A stretch of 33,676 bases of DNA from NCBI GenBank assembly GCA_031423615.1, contig JANPFV010000115.1, positions 1-33,676 of the forward strand, written 5' to 3'. Both the position numbers and the translations under genes were made by a program. The stretch is from JADLGJ01 sp031423615. Lineage in GTDB: Bacteria > Omnitrophota > Gorgyraeia > Zapsychrales > JANLHA01. The notes under the pieces were generated by a model. That model did not search any database and had not been told where the DNA came from. It was given only the letters and a program-made list of their open reading frames with translations. Position 1 is the first letter of the stretch. Each line of letters begins with the position of its first letter. This document shows positions 21,901-30,664 of the stretch, one piece after another.

Positions 21901-22998
21901 ATGCGGGTTCTTCGAAACTACATCCTACAGGAATGCATCCTCCCTTTCTTTCTCGCATTGGGAGTTCTTACCTGCGTATTCCTTCTGGGCAACCTCATCC
22001 AATTGGCCAATCTGGTGATCAACAAAGGCGTTAGCTTGGCCGTCATCGGAAAAGTTTTCCTTTTATCCATTCCCTTGCTTTTGGGTTATACTCTGCCCTT
22101 GGCTTGTTTAGTCGGGATTACTTTGGCTTTCAGCCGTTTGTCTTCTGACAATGAAATCATTGCCATCCGCGCCAGCGGCATTTATCTTTTCAAATTACTG
22201 GTTCCTCTTTTGACCCTCGGCATGATTTTCAGCCTTTTTCTTTTTATCTTAAGCGACCGCATTATCCCTTACGCCTATCATGAGCAACGCGTCATGCTCA
22301 AAACCTTAGGGTCCCGCAACCCCACCGCCCTCTTGGACTCGGGCGTTTTTATTACCTCTTTTGAAAAACAAATTCTCTTCATTCATCGCATCGAAGACAA
22401 TAAATTTTTTAACATTACCATCTGGCAGCCACAGCCCAACGGCAAACCCACGCGCACCATTGTAGCCAAAAGCGGAGAGTTTAGCCCGGTCCCGGGGAAA
22501 GACCAGGTGATCCTCAAACTCATCGACGGAACATCCGACGAGCCGGACCTTGATAACCCCAACAACTTTTATAAACTCAATTTTAAAACATTTTTCATGA
22601 CGCTCGATATTTCCGAAGAAAATAAAAAAGAAGTGGTTAAAAAACCCAAGGGAATGTCTTTAACGGAGCTCGTCAAGGAACAGGAGCGGCTGGAGAAATT
22701 GCTCGTTAATACGACTCCGCTGGAAACAGAATACTGGCGCAAAATCACATGGGCCTTTTCCCCTTTGATTTTTATCGCTCTCGGTTTCCCGGTTTCCATT
22801 ATCACCAACAAAAGAGACAAACGCGCCAAAAATGTTTTTATCGTTATTTTCCTAGCCCTGACATATTATCTTTTGTCTTTAGGTTGTGAAGCGCTCAGTC
22901 TGCAGCAAGTGGCCCCGCCAAACATAATCATGTGGGTGCCCAACATCATTGGGTTCAGCGCCGCTTTTATTTTTAACTTCCGATTATTAAGGATGTAA
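21901..22998 (+). CDS. lptF: LPS export permease LptF/LptG family, first subunit
   Basis: The 365-residue inner-membrane protein has the YjgP/YjgQ plan. Three N-terminal helices (about 14-38, 50-78, 96-120) include LSSDNEIIAIRASGIYLFKL (cytoplasmic coupling region). A periplasmic beta-jellyroll domain (about 125-265) follows, then three C-terminal helices (about 277-295, 305-325, 335-358). LptF and LptG with LptB extract lipopolysaccharide from the inner membrane. Gene order suggests this one is LptF and the next LptG; sequence alone does not separate them firmly. It implies an LPS-bearing outer membrane. No clear Shine-Dalgarno is visible after the REP. Confidence 0.88.
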   Translation: MRVLRNYILQECILPFFLALGVLTCVFLLGNLIQLANLVINKGVSLAVIGKVFLLSIPLLLGYTLPLACLVGITLAFSRLSSDNEIIAIRASGIYLFKLLVPLLTLGMIFSLFLFILSDRIIPYAYHEQRVMLKTLGSRNPTALLDSGVFITSFEKQILFIHRIEDNKFFNITIWQPQPNGKPTRTIVAKSGEFSPVPGKDQVILKLIDGTSDEPDLDNPNNFYKLNFKTFFMTLDISEENKKEVVKKPKGMSLTELVKEQERLEKLLVNTTPLETEYWRKITWAFSPLIFIALGFPVSIITNKRDKRAKNVFIVIFLALTYYLLSLGCEALSLQQVAPPNIIMWVPNIIGFSAAFIFNFRLLRM

Positions 22999-22999
22999 C

Positions 23000-24103
23000 A
23001 TGCGCATCATTGACCGCTATATTATAAAATCGATCGCCTTCGTTTTTTGTATAACCATGCTCATGTTCTGTCTTTTATATATTTTGATCGACGCGACGAG
23101 CAATCTCGATGAATTTATCGGACAAAAAGTGGCTATTCCTATCATTCTAAACTATTACGCGACCTACCTTCCGGTCGTGCTCGTGCAAACCGCAGCCATT
23201 ACCTGTCTGATCTCAACACTTTTCTGCTATTCTAATCTTAACAATCACAATGAAATCATTGCCTTGCGGGCCAGCGGCATGAACTTCTGGCGGGTGGCCA
23301 AACCGGCCATTTTTTTCGCCGTATTTATCGCCGGTTTGGTTTTCTACTCCAATGAACGCTTCGTTCCCCTGGCCGAAACCCGCGCGCAGAAAATCCGTGA
23401 TGAACATTTGATTCTTGAAGCGGACCGGGTCAAAAAGAAAACGGCCAAGATCCATTACCTGACCTATTACGGTTTTAAAAATCGTTTATACTGTATCGAC
23501 TCCTATGACCCCAATACTTATGAAATGGAAGGGGTCACGATCCATGAATATGACGATAAAATGCAACTCAAAGAAAAAACCTTGGCCCAAACCGGCAAAT
23601 GGACCGGCATCGCCTGGAAATTTTACAATGTCCATATCAGCACGATCACCGATCAGATAACGGGCGAAATGATGGTCAAGCCCGTCGGAGAAAAGCTCAT
23701 GGATATCAAGGAGTCTCCGCAGGATTTTCTCCGCCAGAGTTTGAATGTCAACGCCATGAACAGCCGCCAGCTTTATCAATACATCAGCCGCTTTTCTAAA
23801 AGCGGGGCCCTGCGGGCCATTAATAATCTTCATGTTGACCTCCAGGAAAAAATCGCCCGGCCCTTTTCCATCATCGTGGTGGTCTTGGCGGGATTGCCTC
23901 TGGCTTTAATGGTCGGCCGAAGAAAAGCGCAAACATTTACATCACTGGCCCTCGCCATCGCGCTGGGATTTCTTTATGCGATTGTTAATTCTGTGGGGAT
24001 TGCTCTGGGCAAGGGAGAATTCTTATGGCCGGTTGCGGCGGCATGGCTGGCGCCGGTTCTGTTTACGGGATTGGCTGTCTATTTAATCAAGACGAAGTTT
24101 TAA
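23000..24103 (+). CDS. lptG: LPS export permease LptF/LptG family, second subunit
   Basis: The 367-residue protein has the same plan as its neighbour. It begins with MRIIDRYIIKSIAFVF and an N-terminal three-helix bundle with NHNEIIALRASGMNFWRVA. A periplasmic domain (about 130-260) follows, then three C-terminal helices from about 285 (FSIIVVVLAGLPLALMVG). The MRIIDRYI start and the second position in the pair fit LptG. It starts one base after the lptF stop. Its last 17 bases overlap the convergent alr gene. Confidence 0.88.
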   Translation: MRIIDRYIIKSIAFVFCITMLMFCLLYILIDATSNLDEFIGQKVAIPIILNYYATYLPVVLVQTAAITCLISTLFCYSNLNNHNEIIALRASGMNFWRVAKPAIFFAVFIAGLVFYSNERFVPLAETRAQKIRDEHLILEADRVKKKTAKIHYLTYYGFKNRLYCIDSYDPNTYEMEGVTIHEYDDKMQLKEKTLAQTGKWTGIAWKFYNVHISTITDQITGEMMVKPVGEKLMDIKESPQDFLRQSLNVNAMNSRQLYQYISRFSKSGALRAINNLHVDLQEKIARPFSIIVVVLAGLPLALMVGRRKAQTFTSLALAIALGFLYAIVNSVGIALGKGEFLWPVAAAWLAPVLFTGLAVYLIKTKF

Positions 24104-25217
24104 AAACCCTGGGTACGCGGTTACCTAAATTGCAGACGATTTCGTAGTTGATGGTCCCGGCGAGCTTTCCCAATTCTTCAGCAAAAATAATTTCCTTCTT
24201 ATCCCTCCCCAACACCACGGCGAGATCGCCCATCTTAACCGACTTAACCTTTGAAACATCGACGACAATCTGATCCATCGTGACCCGGCCCACAACCGGA
24301 CATCTTTTTCCGTGAATGAGGACCGAGGACTTATTGGAAAGAGTGCGAAAATATCCATCGCTATAACCGATGGCCAAGGTGGCGACCTTCATCCTTTCTT
24401 TCGCGACATAGGTATGGCCATAACTGACGCCGCGACCTTTTTCCAATTCTTTAACATAGATCACGCGAGTTTTCACACTCATCACCGACTTAAGCTTGAT
24501 AATTTTACGCATATCTTCGCGAGGATAAAGGCCGTATAACATCAAACCGGGACGGGCGAGATTCAAAAGCGAATTTTTATAGCTGGACAAGCCCATGCTA
24601 TTAGCAGCGTGGATGTATCGGATCTTCTTTTTAAGTTTGCCCAGAGAATTGATCAGCGAAGCAAAATCCTTGAGCTGCTGCTGAGTGAATTTAGGGTCGG
24701 TGTCCGAAAGTGGGAAATGCGTAAAAATCCCGTCGAGAATAAGATTTGAAAAACTGGCGACCATTCGGATAAAATCAAAAGCATCTTCGTGCCACACACC
24801 AAGGCGGCCCATGCCGGTATCCACCTTGATATGAATTTTGATTTTCTGGCCCCGGCCGCAAGCTTCTTTATTCAAGGCGCGGGCCAGTTCCATACTACAA
24901 ACCGAGGGAATAAGATTGTTTGTGACAATATCACCGGCGAAAGCCGGTAAAGGGCTTTCCAAAAGCAAGATGTCATTTTCAAAACCGTTACGCCGCAACT
25001 CCATGCCTTCGACCACATCGGAAACGCCAAAAATCTTTACTCCCAGCTCGTTTAATACCTCTGCGACCGCAATCATGCCATGGCCATAAGCATCCGCCTT
25101 GATCACCGGCAGGATCTCGACGCCATTCTTCTTGAGTGTTTTATAATTATGACGCAACGCGCTTAAGTCAATTTGCGCCCAGGTCATGAATGGCTCTTTG
25201 AGTTCCAATTTTCTCAT
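24087..25217 (-). CDS. alr: Alanine racemase
   Basis: The 376-residue enzyme interconverts L- and D-alanine for peptidoglycan. PLP is held by K40 in VIKADAYGHG. The second catalytic base is Y266 in GVSYGHTYVA. Other marks are KVDTGMGRLG, HAANSMGL, ARPGLMLYGLYP and GRVTMDQIVVDVS. The length is normal. Its start overlaps the tsaB stop by four bases (25214-25217). The 3' end overlaps convergent lptG, so there is no room for a terminator outside coding sequence. Confidence 0.96.
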   Translation of the reverse strand: MRKLELKEPFMTWAQIDLSALRHNYKTLKKNGVEILPVIKADAYGHGMIAVAEVLNELGVKIFGVSDVVEGMELRRNGFENDILLLESPLPAFAGDIVTNNLIPSVCSMELARALNKEACGRGQKIKIHIKVDTGMGRLGVWHEDAFDFIRMVASFSNLILDGIFTHFPLSDTDPKFTQQQLKDFASLINSLGKLKKKIRYIHAANSMGLSSYKNSLLNLARPGLMLYGLYPREDMRKIIKLKSVMSVKTRVIYVKELEKGRGVSYGHTYVAKERMKVATLAIGYSDGYFRTLSNKSSVLIHGKRCPVVGRVTMDQIVVDVSKVKSVKMGDLAVVLGRDKKEIIFAEELGKLAGTINYEIVCNLGNRVPRVFKTSS

Positions 25218-25906
25218 TTTTGCACTTGGCAGTCTTCCGGGTACAAATATAAAGGAACAAGTTTATCGATATTAGCGAATTTCCTTTTTTTCAAATCATC
25301 CTGCGCCAAGACACTCAAATTTTTAGCATGCGGATGCGCCTGGATTTCCGACGCGAAATCGATTTCCAGCTTACTGTCCTTGGTGGAAAAATAAATTTCG
25401 ATGTTCGGTTTAAAAACAGTGACGCCGTCACCCACAAAAATCGTATTTGTGTCTATTCTCTCAAGCAAATCATGAAGTGAAACCAATAAATATTCACTTT
25501 TTCGTTTCAAGTGGCCTTGCGGGTTTTCATATAAACATGCATAAACCAAGTTGCGCTTCGCGTCTGCGATCACACAAATTGTTGCCGAAGTTTTCCCGAC
25601 ATTCAGCGCCACAGCATCCAAACTGGGAACACCGATGACCGGTTTGTCGCCGGCAAACGCGAGAGCTTTCACCGTCGACAAACCTACGCGTAAACTGGTA
25701 AATGAACCGGGGCCGAGGCCGATGACCAACGCGTCGACTTGGGACAGAGACATTTTCGAATCTTTTAAAATACGGTCAATGGCGGGCACGATGGAGTCCG
25801 ATAAAACTTTATCAAGCACCATAGTCCGGTTTTTAACAACCTTCTCGCCATCGCTGACAGAAAGGCTGAACTGTTTTGTGGATGTTTCAAGCGAAAGGAT
25901 ATTCAT
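25214..25906 (-). CDS. tsaB: tRNA t6A biosynthesis protein TsaB
   Basis: The 230-residue protein has the ASKHA-fold N-terminus typical of TsaB: ILSLETSTKQFSLSVSDGEK, then LSQVDALVIGLGPGSFTSLRVGLSTVKALAF. TsaB is the inactive homologue that scaffolds TsaD and TsaE in making threonylcarbamoyladenosine at position 37 of ANN-decoding tRNAs. Overlaps of four bases with both tsaE and alr show tight coupling. TsaD is not in the window. Confidence 0.95.
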   Translation of the reverse strand: MNILSLETSTKQFSLSVSDGEKVVKNRTMVLDKVLSDSIVPAIDRILKDSKMSLSQVDALVIGLGPGSFTSLRVGLSTVKALAFAGDKPVIGVPSLDAVALNVGKTSATICVIADAKRNLVYACLYENPQGHLKRKSEYLLVSLHDLLERIDTNTIFVGDGVTVFKPNIEIYFSTKDSKLEIDFASEIQAHPHAKNLSVLAQDDLKKRKFANIDKLVPLYLYPEDCQVQK

Positions 25907-26364
25907 AATTTTAATTGTCCTGCTAAATCCTGGTATCGTTTTCCATAAGGAGTGATTTTAAGCATGCGCTCCTTCTCCCCGGCATGGCCCAGATGAATCG
26001 TAAGGTTCTCAGGCGGCATGAGGGTACCGAAACGCTCCGACCATTCGATCACAGCAACCCCGCTGCCGTAAAGAAATTCATCATAACCTACCCCGCCGAT
26101 TTCTTCCTGCTTTTCAAAACGATAAAAATCAAAATGGTACAACGGCAAACGTCCTTGATCATACAGGTTCATAATCACAAACGTCGGGCTGTTGACCATT
26201 TTCTCGTCGATCTTAAGACCCCGGGCAAGTCCTTTGACAAATGTCGTCTTACCTGCTCCCAAATCACCGGACAAACAAATGATTTCCCCACCTTTGCAAA
26301 GCCTGGCTAGCCGTTCGCCGATGGCCTGCGTCTCGGCAGGACTATGTGTGGTGATCGGTTTCAT
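25903..26364 (-). CDS. tsaE: tRNA t6A biosynthesis ATPase TsaE
   Basis: The 153-residue P-loop ATPase shows Walker A GDLGAGKT (33-40) and the family motifs VNSPTFVIMNLYD, YHFDFYRFE and GVAVIEWSERFG. It works with TsaB and TsaD in t6A formation. Its start overlaps the thiL stop by one base (TAATG) and its end overlaps tsaB by four bases. Confidence 0.95.
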   Translation of the reverse strand: MKPITTHSPAETQAIGERLARLCKGGEIICLSGDLGAGKTTFVKGLARGLKIDEKMVNSPTFVIMNLYDQGRLPLYHFDFYRFEKQEEIGGVGYDEFLYGSGVAVIEWSERFGTLMPPENLTIHLGHAGEKERMLKITPYGKRYQDLAGQLKL

Positions 26365-27224
26365 TAAAAATGTGTAAATCCCTTAGCAGCTAATAAACGT
26401 GTTTTGCCATTCTTCTCACGTAGATAAAGTCTGTCTTTATCTTTCGTGATCATGCCGATCAAAAAATAGGGACAGACCCTATTTTTAGGTAACGTGAACA
26501 GCAATTCAAAATCTTCACCATCATAAAGACCAGCTTGTAAATTAGCGCCGCGATGCAGCGGAATCTTTGCTGCATCCAACACCGCACCGACTTTACTTTC
26601 TTTCAAAATATGTCCTAAATCCCCTGCTAACCCGTCGGAAATATCGATCATCGCCGTAGGATGAAAACGTTTTACAATCTTCTCCGCTTCCCGAACACGC
26701 GGCGTGAATGTCAAGTGCCGTCCTGATTTATAAGAACCTCCCAACTGGCCCGTGACAAAAATCCGGTCACCGGCTTTCGCACCGCTCCGCAAAACCGCTT
26801 TGCCCTTTTTAACCTTACCAAGCAAGGTGATATTGATTGTCAGAACAGGACTCTTGACCGTGTCCCCCCCTACAATACTGACCGCAAATTGTTTCGCTAA
26901 CTGATTGATGCCATGATAAATTTTTTGCACATACGCCGTGGTCGCTGTTTTCGGCAGACCGAGCGAAACCACCGCGTACGTCGGAATGCCGCCCATGGCC
27001 GCGATATCGCTCAAATTGCGGGCTAATGCTTTGCGTCCGATCAATTCCGGCGGCGGCTTTTTAGTGAAATGAGTAGTCTCCACTGACATATCCGTCGTCA
27101 AAAGCATATCTTCGCTCGCAGAAAACGGGAGCACAGCCGTGTCATCGCCAATGCCCTTTTTGACGTCCTTGCCGCAAAAACAACTCTTGCGCATCCATTG
27201 AATCAAGGCCAGCTCACCTACCAT
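26364..27224 (-). CDS. thiL: Thiamine-monophosphate kinase, with a REP insertion in frame
   Basis: The 286-residue enzyme phosphorylates thiamine monophosphate to the diphosphate cofactor used by E1. Motifs are KGIGDDTAVLP (23-33), TTDMSVETTHF, ARNLSDIAAMGG, VGGDTVKS, DISDGLAGDL and YDGEDFELLFTLP. Residues about 247-254 (KNRVCPYF) are encoded by a REP hairpin (26462-26486). The family normally has a longer segment here before the IGMIT strand, so the insertion may have replaced native sequence while keeping frame. The catalytic parts are intact. It overlaps mtnA by seven bases. Confidence 0.93.
   Translation of the reverse strand: MVGELALIQWMRKSCFCGKDVKKGIGDDTAVLPFSASEDMLLTTDMSVETTHFTKKPPPELIGRKALARNLSDIAAMGGIPTYAVVSLGLPKTATTAYVQKIYHGINQLAKQFAVSIVGGDTVKSPVLTINITLLGKVKKGKAVLRSGAKAGDRIFVTGQLGGSYKSGRHLTFTPRVREAEKIVKRFHPTAMIDISDGLAGDLGHILKESKVGAVLDAAKIPLHRGANLQAGLYDGEDFELLFTLPKNRVCPYFLIGMITKDKDRLYLREKNGKTRLLAAKGFTHF
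26462..26486 (-). repeat. REP hairpin inside the thiL coding sequence
   Basis: AAAAATAGGG-ACAGA-CCCTATTTTT is a perfect 10-bp stem with a five-base loop. Against the comF-lptF copy, the stem pair G-C is replaced by A-T. Against the RAYT-end copies, a G-C pair replaces T-A. Confidence 0.85.
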
Positions 27225-28222
27225 CGCATCATTCCTTCTTCTGTGATAGTCGCACTAATCAATTCATGCGGTGTCACGTCAAAGGCAGGATTGAAAACTT
27301 TCACATCTTTCGGCGCCGTCGGAGTGCCAGCAAAATTGACAACTTCTTCAGCGCCGCGTTCTTCAATAGGAATCTGTTTCCCCGTCTTGGCTTTCGCATC
27401 AAATGTCGAAAGCGGTGCGACGATATAAAACGGAATTTTATGATGCTTGGCCAAAACAGCAAGACTGTACGTCCCGATCTTATTGGCGGTGTCTCCGTTG
27501 AGGGCAATACGATCAGCGCCGGCAAAAATCCCGTCGATCTTTTTATCACGCATCACGGATGCGGCCATACTGTCACAAATCAAAGTCGTGTCAATTCCCG
27601 CGCGCAATAATTCCCACGTCGTCAATCGCGCTCCCTGCAACAGAGGACGGGTTTCACAGCTGTAAACTTTAAAGGTTTTTCCTTTTTCTTTGGCGGCGTA
27701 AAAAACACCTAAAGCCGTCCCATAGTCCACCGTTGCCAACGCCCCGGCGTTACAAATGGTCATGTACGTTCCGCCGTTTTTAATAAACTTCTGTCCCTTC
27801 ATCCCCATTTGCCGACACACCCGGCGATCCAGCTCATAAATGTCTAACGCACATTTTTTTAACAATATTTTAAGCTGAGCCGGAGTGGCTTGGGGGTTCT
27901 TCGCAACAACGGCCTTCATTTCGGCAAGAACGTTAAAAAGATTGACCGCCGTCGGGCGAGAGGAACCAACGTAATCACATATCCTATGAAACTCAGCCAC
28001 AAACTTTTTTTGATCTTCGCCTTTAAAGTTTTTGATCCCCAAAAGCACTCCAAATCCTGCCGCCACACCGATCGCGGGTGCCCCGCGGACCTGCAGCGTT
28101 TTAATTGCCTGCCAGAGCGTTTGGACATCCCGGCAGGTAATATATTTTAATTTTCCGGGCAGTTGGGTTTGGTCAATAAGCTTGACCGTTGTGTTAGACC
28201 ATGTGATGGTAGGAGAATTCAT
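27218..28222 (-). CDS. mtnA: S-methyl-5-thioribose-1-phosphate isomerase
   Basis: I choose ATG 28222 (334 residues), since family members start a few residues before the ITWSNTTVKLIDQTQLP segment; the open frame continues 32 codons upstream into repeat-like DNA. Motifs are VRGAPAIGVAAGFG, TICNAGALATVDYGTALGV (catalytic cysteine), SCETRPLLQGARLTTWEL and GADRIALNGDTANKIGTY (catalytic aspartate). MtnA isomerises methylthioribose-1-phosphate in methionine salvage; related isomerases act on ribose-1,5-bisphosphate. No other salvage gene is seen here. No Shine-Dalgarno is evident. It overlaps thiL by seven bases. Confidence 0.92.
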   Translation of the reverse strand: MNSPTITWSNTTVKLIDQTQLPGKLKYITCRDVQTLWQAIKTLQVRGAPAIGVAAGFGVLLGIKNFKGEDQKKFVAEFHRICDYVGSSRPTAVNLFNVLAEMKAVVAKNPQATPAQLKILLKKCALDIYELDRRVCRQMGMKGQKFIKNGGTYMTICNAGALATVDYGTALGVFYAAKEKGKTFKVYSCETRPLLQGARLTTWELLRAGIDTTLICDSMAASVMRDKKIDGIFAGADRIALNGDTANKIGTYSLAVLAKHHKIPFYIVAPLSTFDAKAKTGKQIPIEERGAEEVVNFAGTPTAPKDVKVFNPAFDVTPHELISATITEEGMMRW

Positions 28223-28266
28223 AGGCTTAACGGCGGGTGGCGCGTAGGGGAGTTCTCTGCCGACGA

Positions 28267-28316
28267 GCCAGACTTTAGCTGGCGAGGCGGGAGAGTCCCG
28301 AAGCGACAGGACCCGC
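28267..28316 (-). repeat. Two small hairpins and a shared 13-mer upstream of mtnA
   Basis: The region holds GCCAG-ACTTTAG-CTGGC (28267-28283) and CGGGA-GAG-TCCCG (28288-28300). They are followed by CGACAGGACCCGC (28304-28316), which occurs again at 19035-19047 upstream of the M48 gene. It lies in the 134-base gap between metG and mtnA. It may be a dispersed structured repeat or an mRNA leader element. Confidence 0.45.
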
Positions 28317-28356
28317 AAACTGACCGAACATTAAACAACAAAACAAAAAAGTAAAA

Positions 28357-29856
28357 TTAAATTTCTAATCGGGGAAATAGCGGTTCACCAATAGTGATAC
28401 TGTCTCCGTTAAACTGCGCCCGGATCTTCTCGGACGTCGACGGCATAAAGGGCTCAATGGCCCTAGCCGCCGAACGGATAAAAGCTATCATCACTTTTAA
28501 AAATTCCTCAACATCTTCTTTTTTTCCCGCTTTTTTTAATTCCCATGGTTTAATGCGATCCACATATCTATTCGCATCGCCAATGATTTGCCACGTAAAA
28601 TCGAGGCTTTCATTAAACTTCCATTCTTCCATACATCTGGTTGCCTTACTGGCATACGGAGTATAAACAAATTCCCCACGCTCCTTGTTGTTCTGGGTCT
28701 CTTGTTTTAGAAATTTTGATTCCAAAACATCGCCCGGGATCTTCCCATCAGCATATTTTAAAATCATGTTCGAGGTCCGATGGACCAAGTTGCCCAGATC
28801 GTTGGCTAAGTCCCCGTTGAAACGCTTTTCAAAAGACTCCGTTGAAAAATTTCCGTCGCCGCCAAAAGGCACATCCCGCATCAAAAAATAGCGGAAAGCA
28901 TCGACGCCATATTTCCTTACCATTTCCACCGGATCGACGACATTGCCCAACGATTTGGACATTTTGACCTCGCCCATTTTCCACCAGCCGTGCGCTACAA
29001 TATGCTTGGGCAATGGCAGTCCCGCCGCCTTAAGCATAATGGGCCAATAAATCGCATGCTGCCGAATGATATCCTTGGCCATCATATGCACATCCGCCGG
29101 CCAAAAATGCTCAAACTTGGCTTTGTCGTCGACATAACCAATTGCGCTGATATAGTTGACCAAAGCATCAAACCAAACATAGGTCACATGCTCTTTGTCA
29201 AAGGGAACTTCAATGCCCCAATTTAATCGCGACTTAGGGCGAGACACACATAAATCCGTCAAGGTGTTGTTTTCCAAGAATCCTACCACTTCGTTGTAGC
29301 GCGTCTGCGGAAAAACAAAGGTCGGATGATCTTTCAAATATTGCAGTAACCAACCCTGATACTTGGAAAGCTTAAAGAAATAATTCTTCTCTTTAATAAA
29401 TTCAACCGGCCGGCCGCAATCCGGACATTTCCCGCCGACAAGCTGGGATTCCATCCAAAAAGTTTCATCCGGGACACAGTACCAACCGCCGTATTCGCCT
29501 TCATAAATTTCATCGCGGGCTTGGAGAACTTCCCAAAACTTCTGGACCCCCGCGATATGACGCGGTTCGGTTGTCCGGATAAAATCATCATTGGAAATAT
29601 CCAGGGTTTTCCAAAGCTGTTGAAATTTAGGCGAAATCCGGTCGGTAAATTCCTGCGGAGAAAGACCGTGTTGCGCGGCGGCTTTCTGAATTTTTTGTCC
29701 ATGTTCGTCGGTGCCCGTCAAAAAGTGAACATCGTGACCTTGACCGCGATAATAACGGGCCAGACAATCCGCCGCAATGGTCGTATAAGCGTGCCCGATA
29801 TGCGGGCTGGCATTGACGTAATAAATGGGTGTGGTGATATAAAATTTAGTTTTCAT
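28357..29856 (-). CDS. metG: Methionyl-tRNA synthetase
   Basis: The 499-residue class I synthetase has ITTPIYYVNASPHIGHAYTT with the HIGH motif and KMSKSLGN with the KMSKS motif. A single zinc knuckle half CPDCGRP with a degenerate upstream half (GGWYCVPDETFW) is visible. The anticodon-binding helical domain includes WKFNESLDFTWQIIGDANRYVD. It lacks the C-terminal tRNA-binding (EMAP-like) domain, so it is the short form. Its start overlaps ricT by 11 bases. Confidence 0.96.
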   Translation of the reverse strand: MKTKFYITTPIYYVNASPHIGHAYTTIAADCLARYYRGQGHDVHFLTGTDEHGQKIQKAAAQHGLSPQEFTDRISPKFQQLWKTLDISNDDFIRTTEPRHIAGVQKFWEVLQARDEIYEGEYGGWYCVPDETFWMESQLVGGKCPDCGRPVEFIKEKNYFFKLSKYQGWLLQYLKDHPTFVFPQTRYNEVVGFLENNTLTDLCVSRPKSRLNWGIEVPFDKEHVTYVWFDALVNYISAIGYVDDKAKFEHFWPADVHMMAKDIIRQHAIYWPIMLKAAGLPLPKHIVAHGWWKMGEVKMSKSLGNVVDPVEMVRKYGVDAFRYFLMRDVPFGGDGNFSTESFEKRFNGDLANDLGNLVHRTSNMILKYADGKIPGDVLESKFLKQETQNNKERGEFVYTPYASKATRCMEEWKFNESLDFTWQIIGDANRYVDRIKPWELKKAGKKEDVEEFLKVMIAFIRSAARAIEPFMPSTSEKIRAQFNGDSITIGEPLFPRLEI

Positions 29857-30664
29857 TTTGCATGATTATCTTGACCGGCTGCGCGCCATAGGGGACCTTG
29901 ATGGTCTTGCCTTCGCCCAAATCTACAAAAACCAACCGTTTGAGAATGTTTACGTCGCGCACCGTACCCTTGCCTTCGGGTAAAGTGATCTTGTCCCCGA
30001 CGGAAGGAAGATCTTTGGCAAGGTCCTTATAGGCCAAATATTCATACGCCATACAGCATTTGATGCGGCCGCAAACTCCGTGGGTCCGCGTGGGATTTAA
30101 GGGTACACCCTGTTCCTTGGCCATTTTGATTCCCAGCTGATGGAAACTTTTCATATAAGACGAGCAGCAAAGTTCGCGTCCACAAACGCCGTAACCAGCA
30201 ATGATCTTGGCCCGGTCGCGCACACCGATTTGCTTTAATTCGATGCGCACGCGAAAAATTTTGGCCAGGTCTTTAACCAAATTGCGGAAATCGACGCGGC
30301 CTTCCGCCGTAAAAAAGAAAATAACTTTGCTGCAATCAAATGTGTATTCCGCTTTAACAATCTGCATTTCCAGATTGCGCTCATTGATTTTACGAATACA
30401 GGCATTGACCGCATCCTGCGCCTTTAAACGATTATTCTGCAATTGATTTTTGTCGCCATCGGTAAGCAAACGAACCATTTTCCCGACGGACGCTTCGGTT
30501 TTTCCGGTGCAGACCGCTTTCACATCCGAAATGACCCGCCCGAATTCCATGGCCCGGTCCTGTTCAATGATCACCATATCACCGCGGTTACACTCCACAT
30601 CATTTAGATCATAAAAGGCTACCGGCCGGTATTCGCCAAGCTGGACTTCAATTATCTTGCCCAT
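29846..30664 (-). CDS. ricT: PSP1-domain protein, RicT/YaaT-like
   Basis: The 272-residue protein is a PSP1 C-terminal-domain protein. It shows VQLGEYRPVAFYD, GDMVIIEQDRAMEFGRV, YTFDCSKVIFFFTAEGRVDFRNLVKDLAKIFRVRIELKQIGVRD, then the cysteine motifs GVCGRELCCSSY and HGVCGRIKCCMAYEY. In Bacillus RicT (YaaT), with RicA and RicF, binds iron-sulfur clusters and promotes mRNA maturation. RicA and RicF are absent here. It sits between holB and metG, the same neighbourhood as in Bacillus (tmk, holB, yaaT). It overlaps holB by 13 bases. Confidence 0.9.
   Translation of the reverse strand: MGKIIEVQLGEYRPVAFYDLNDVECNRGDMVIIEQDRAMEFGRVISDVKAVCTGKTEASVGKMVRLLTDGDKNQLQNNRLKAQDAVNACIRKINERNLEMQIVKAEYTFDCSKVIFFFTAEGRVDFRNLVKDLAKIFRVRIELKQIGVRDRAKIIAGYGVCGRELCCSSYMKSFHQLGIKMAKEQGVPLNPTRTHGVCGRIKCCMAYEYLAYKDLAKDLPSVGDKITLPEGKGTVRDVNILKRLVFVDLGEGKTIKVPYGAQPVKIIMQNEN

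Noticed and set aside
16214..26486. REP copies as a CRISPR array
   Set aside because: The copies are kilobases apart, palindromic, in both orientations, and no cas gene is present.
28223..28318. N-terminal extension of MtnA
   Set aside because: It is not part of the family and runs through hairpin and repeat-like DNA; ATG 28222 gives the usual length.
28223..28356. SAM riboswitch before mtnA
   Set aside because: The conserved core sequences of the SAM riboswitch classes I know are not visible.
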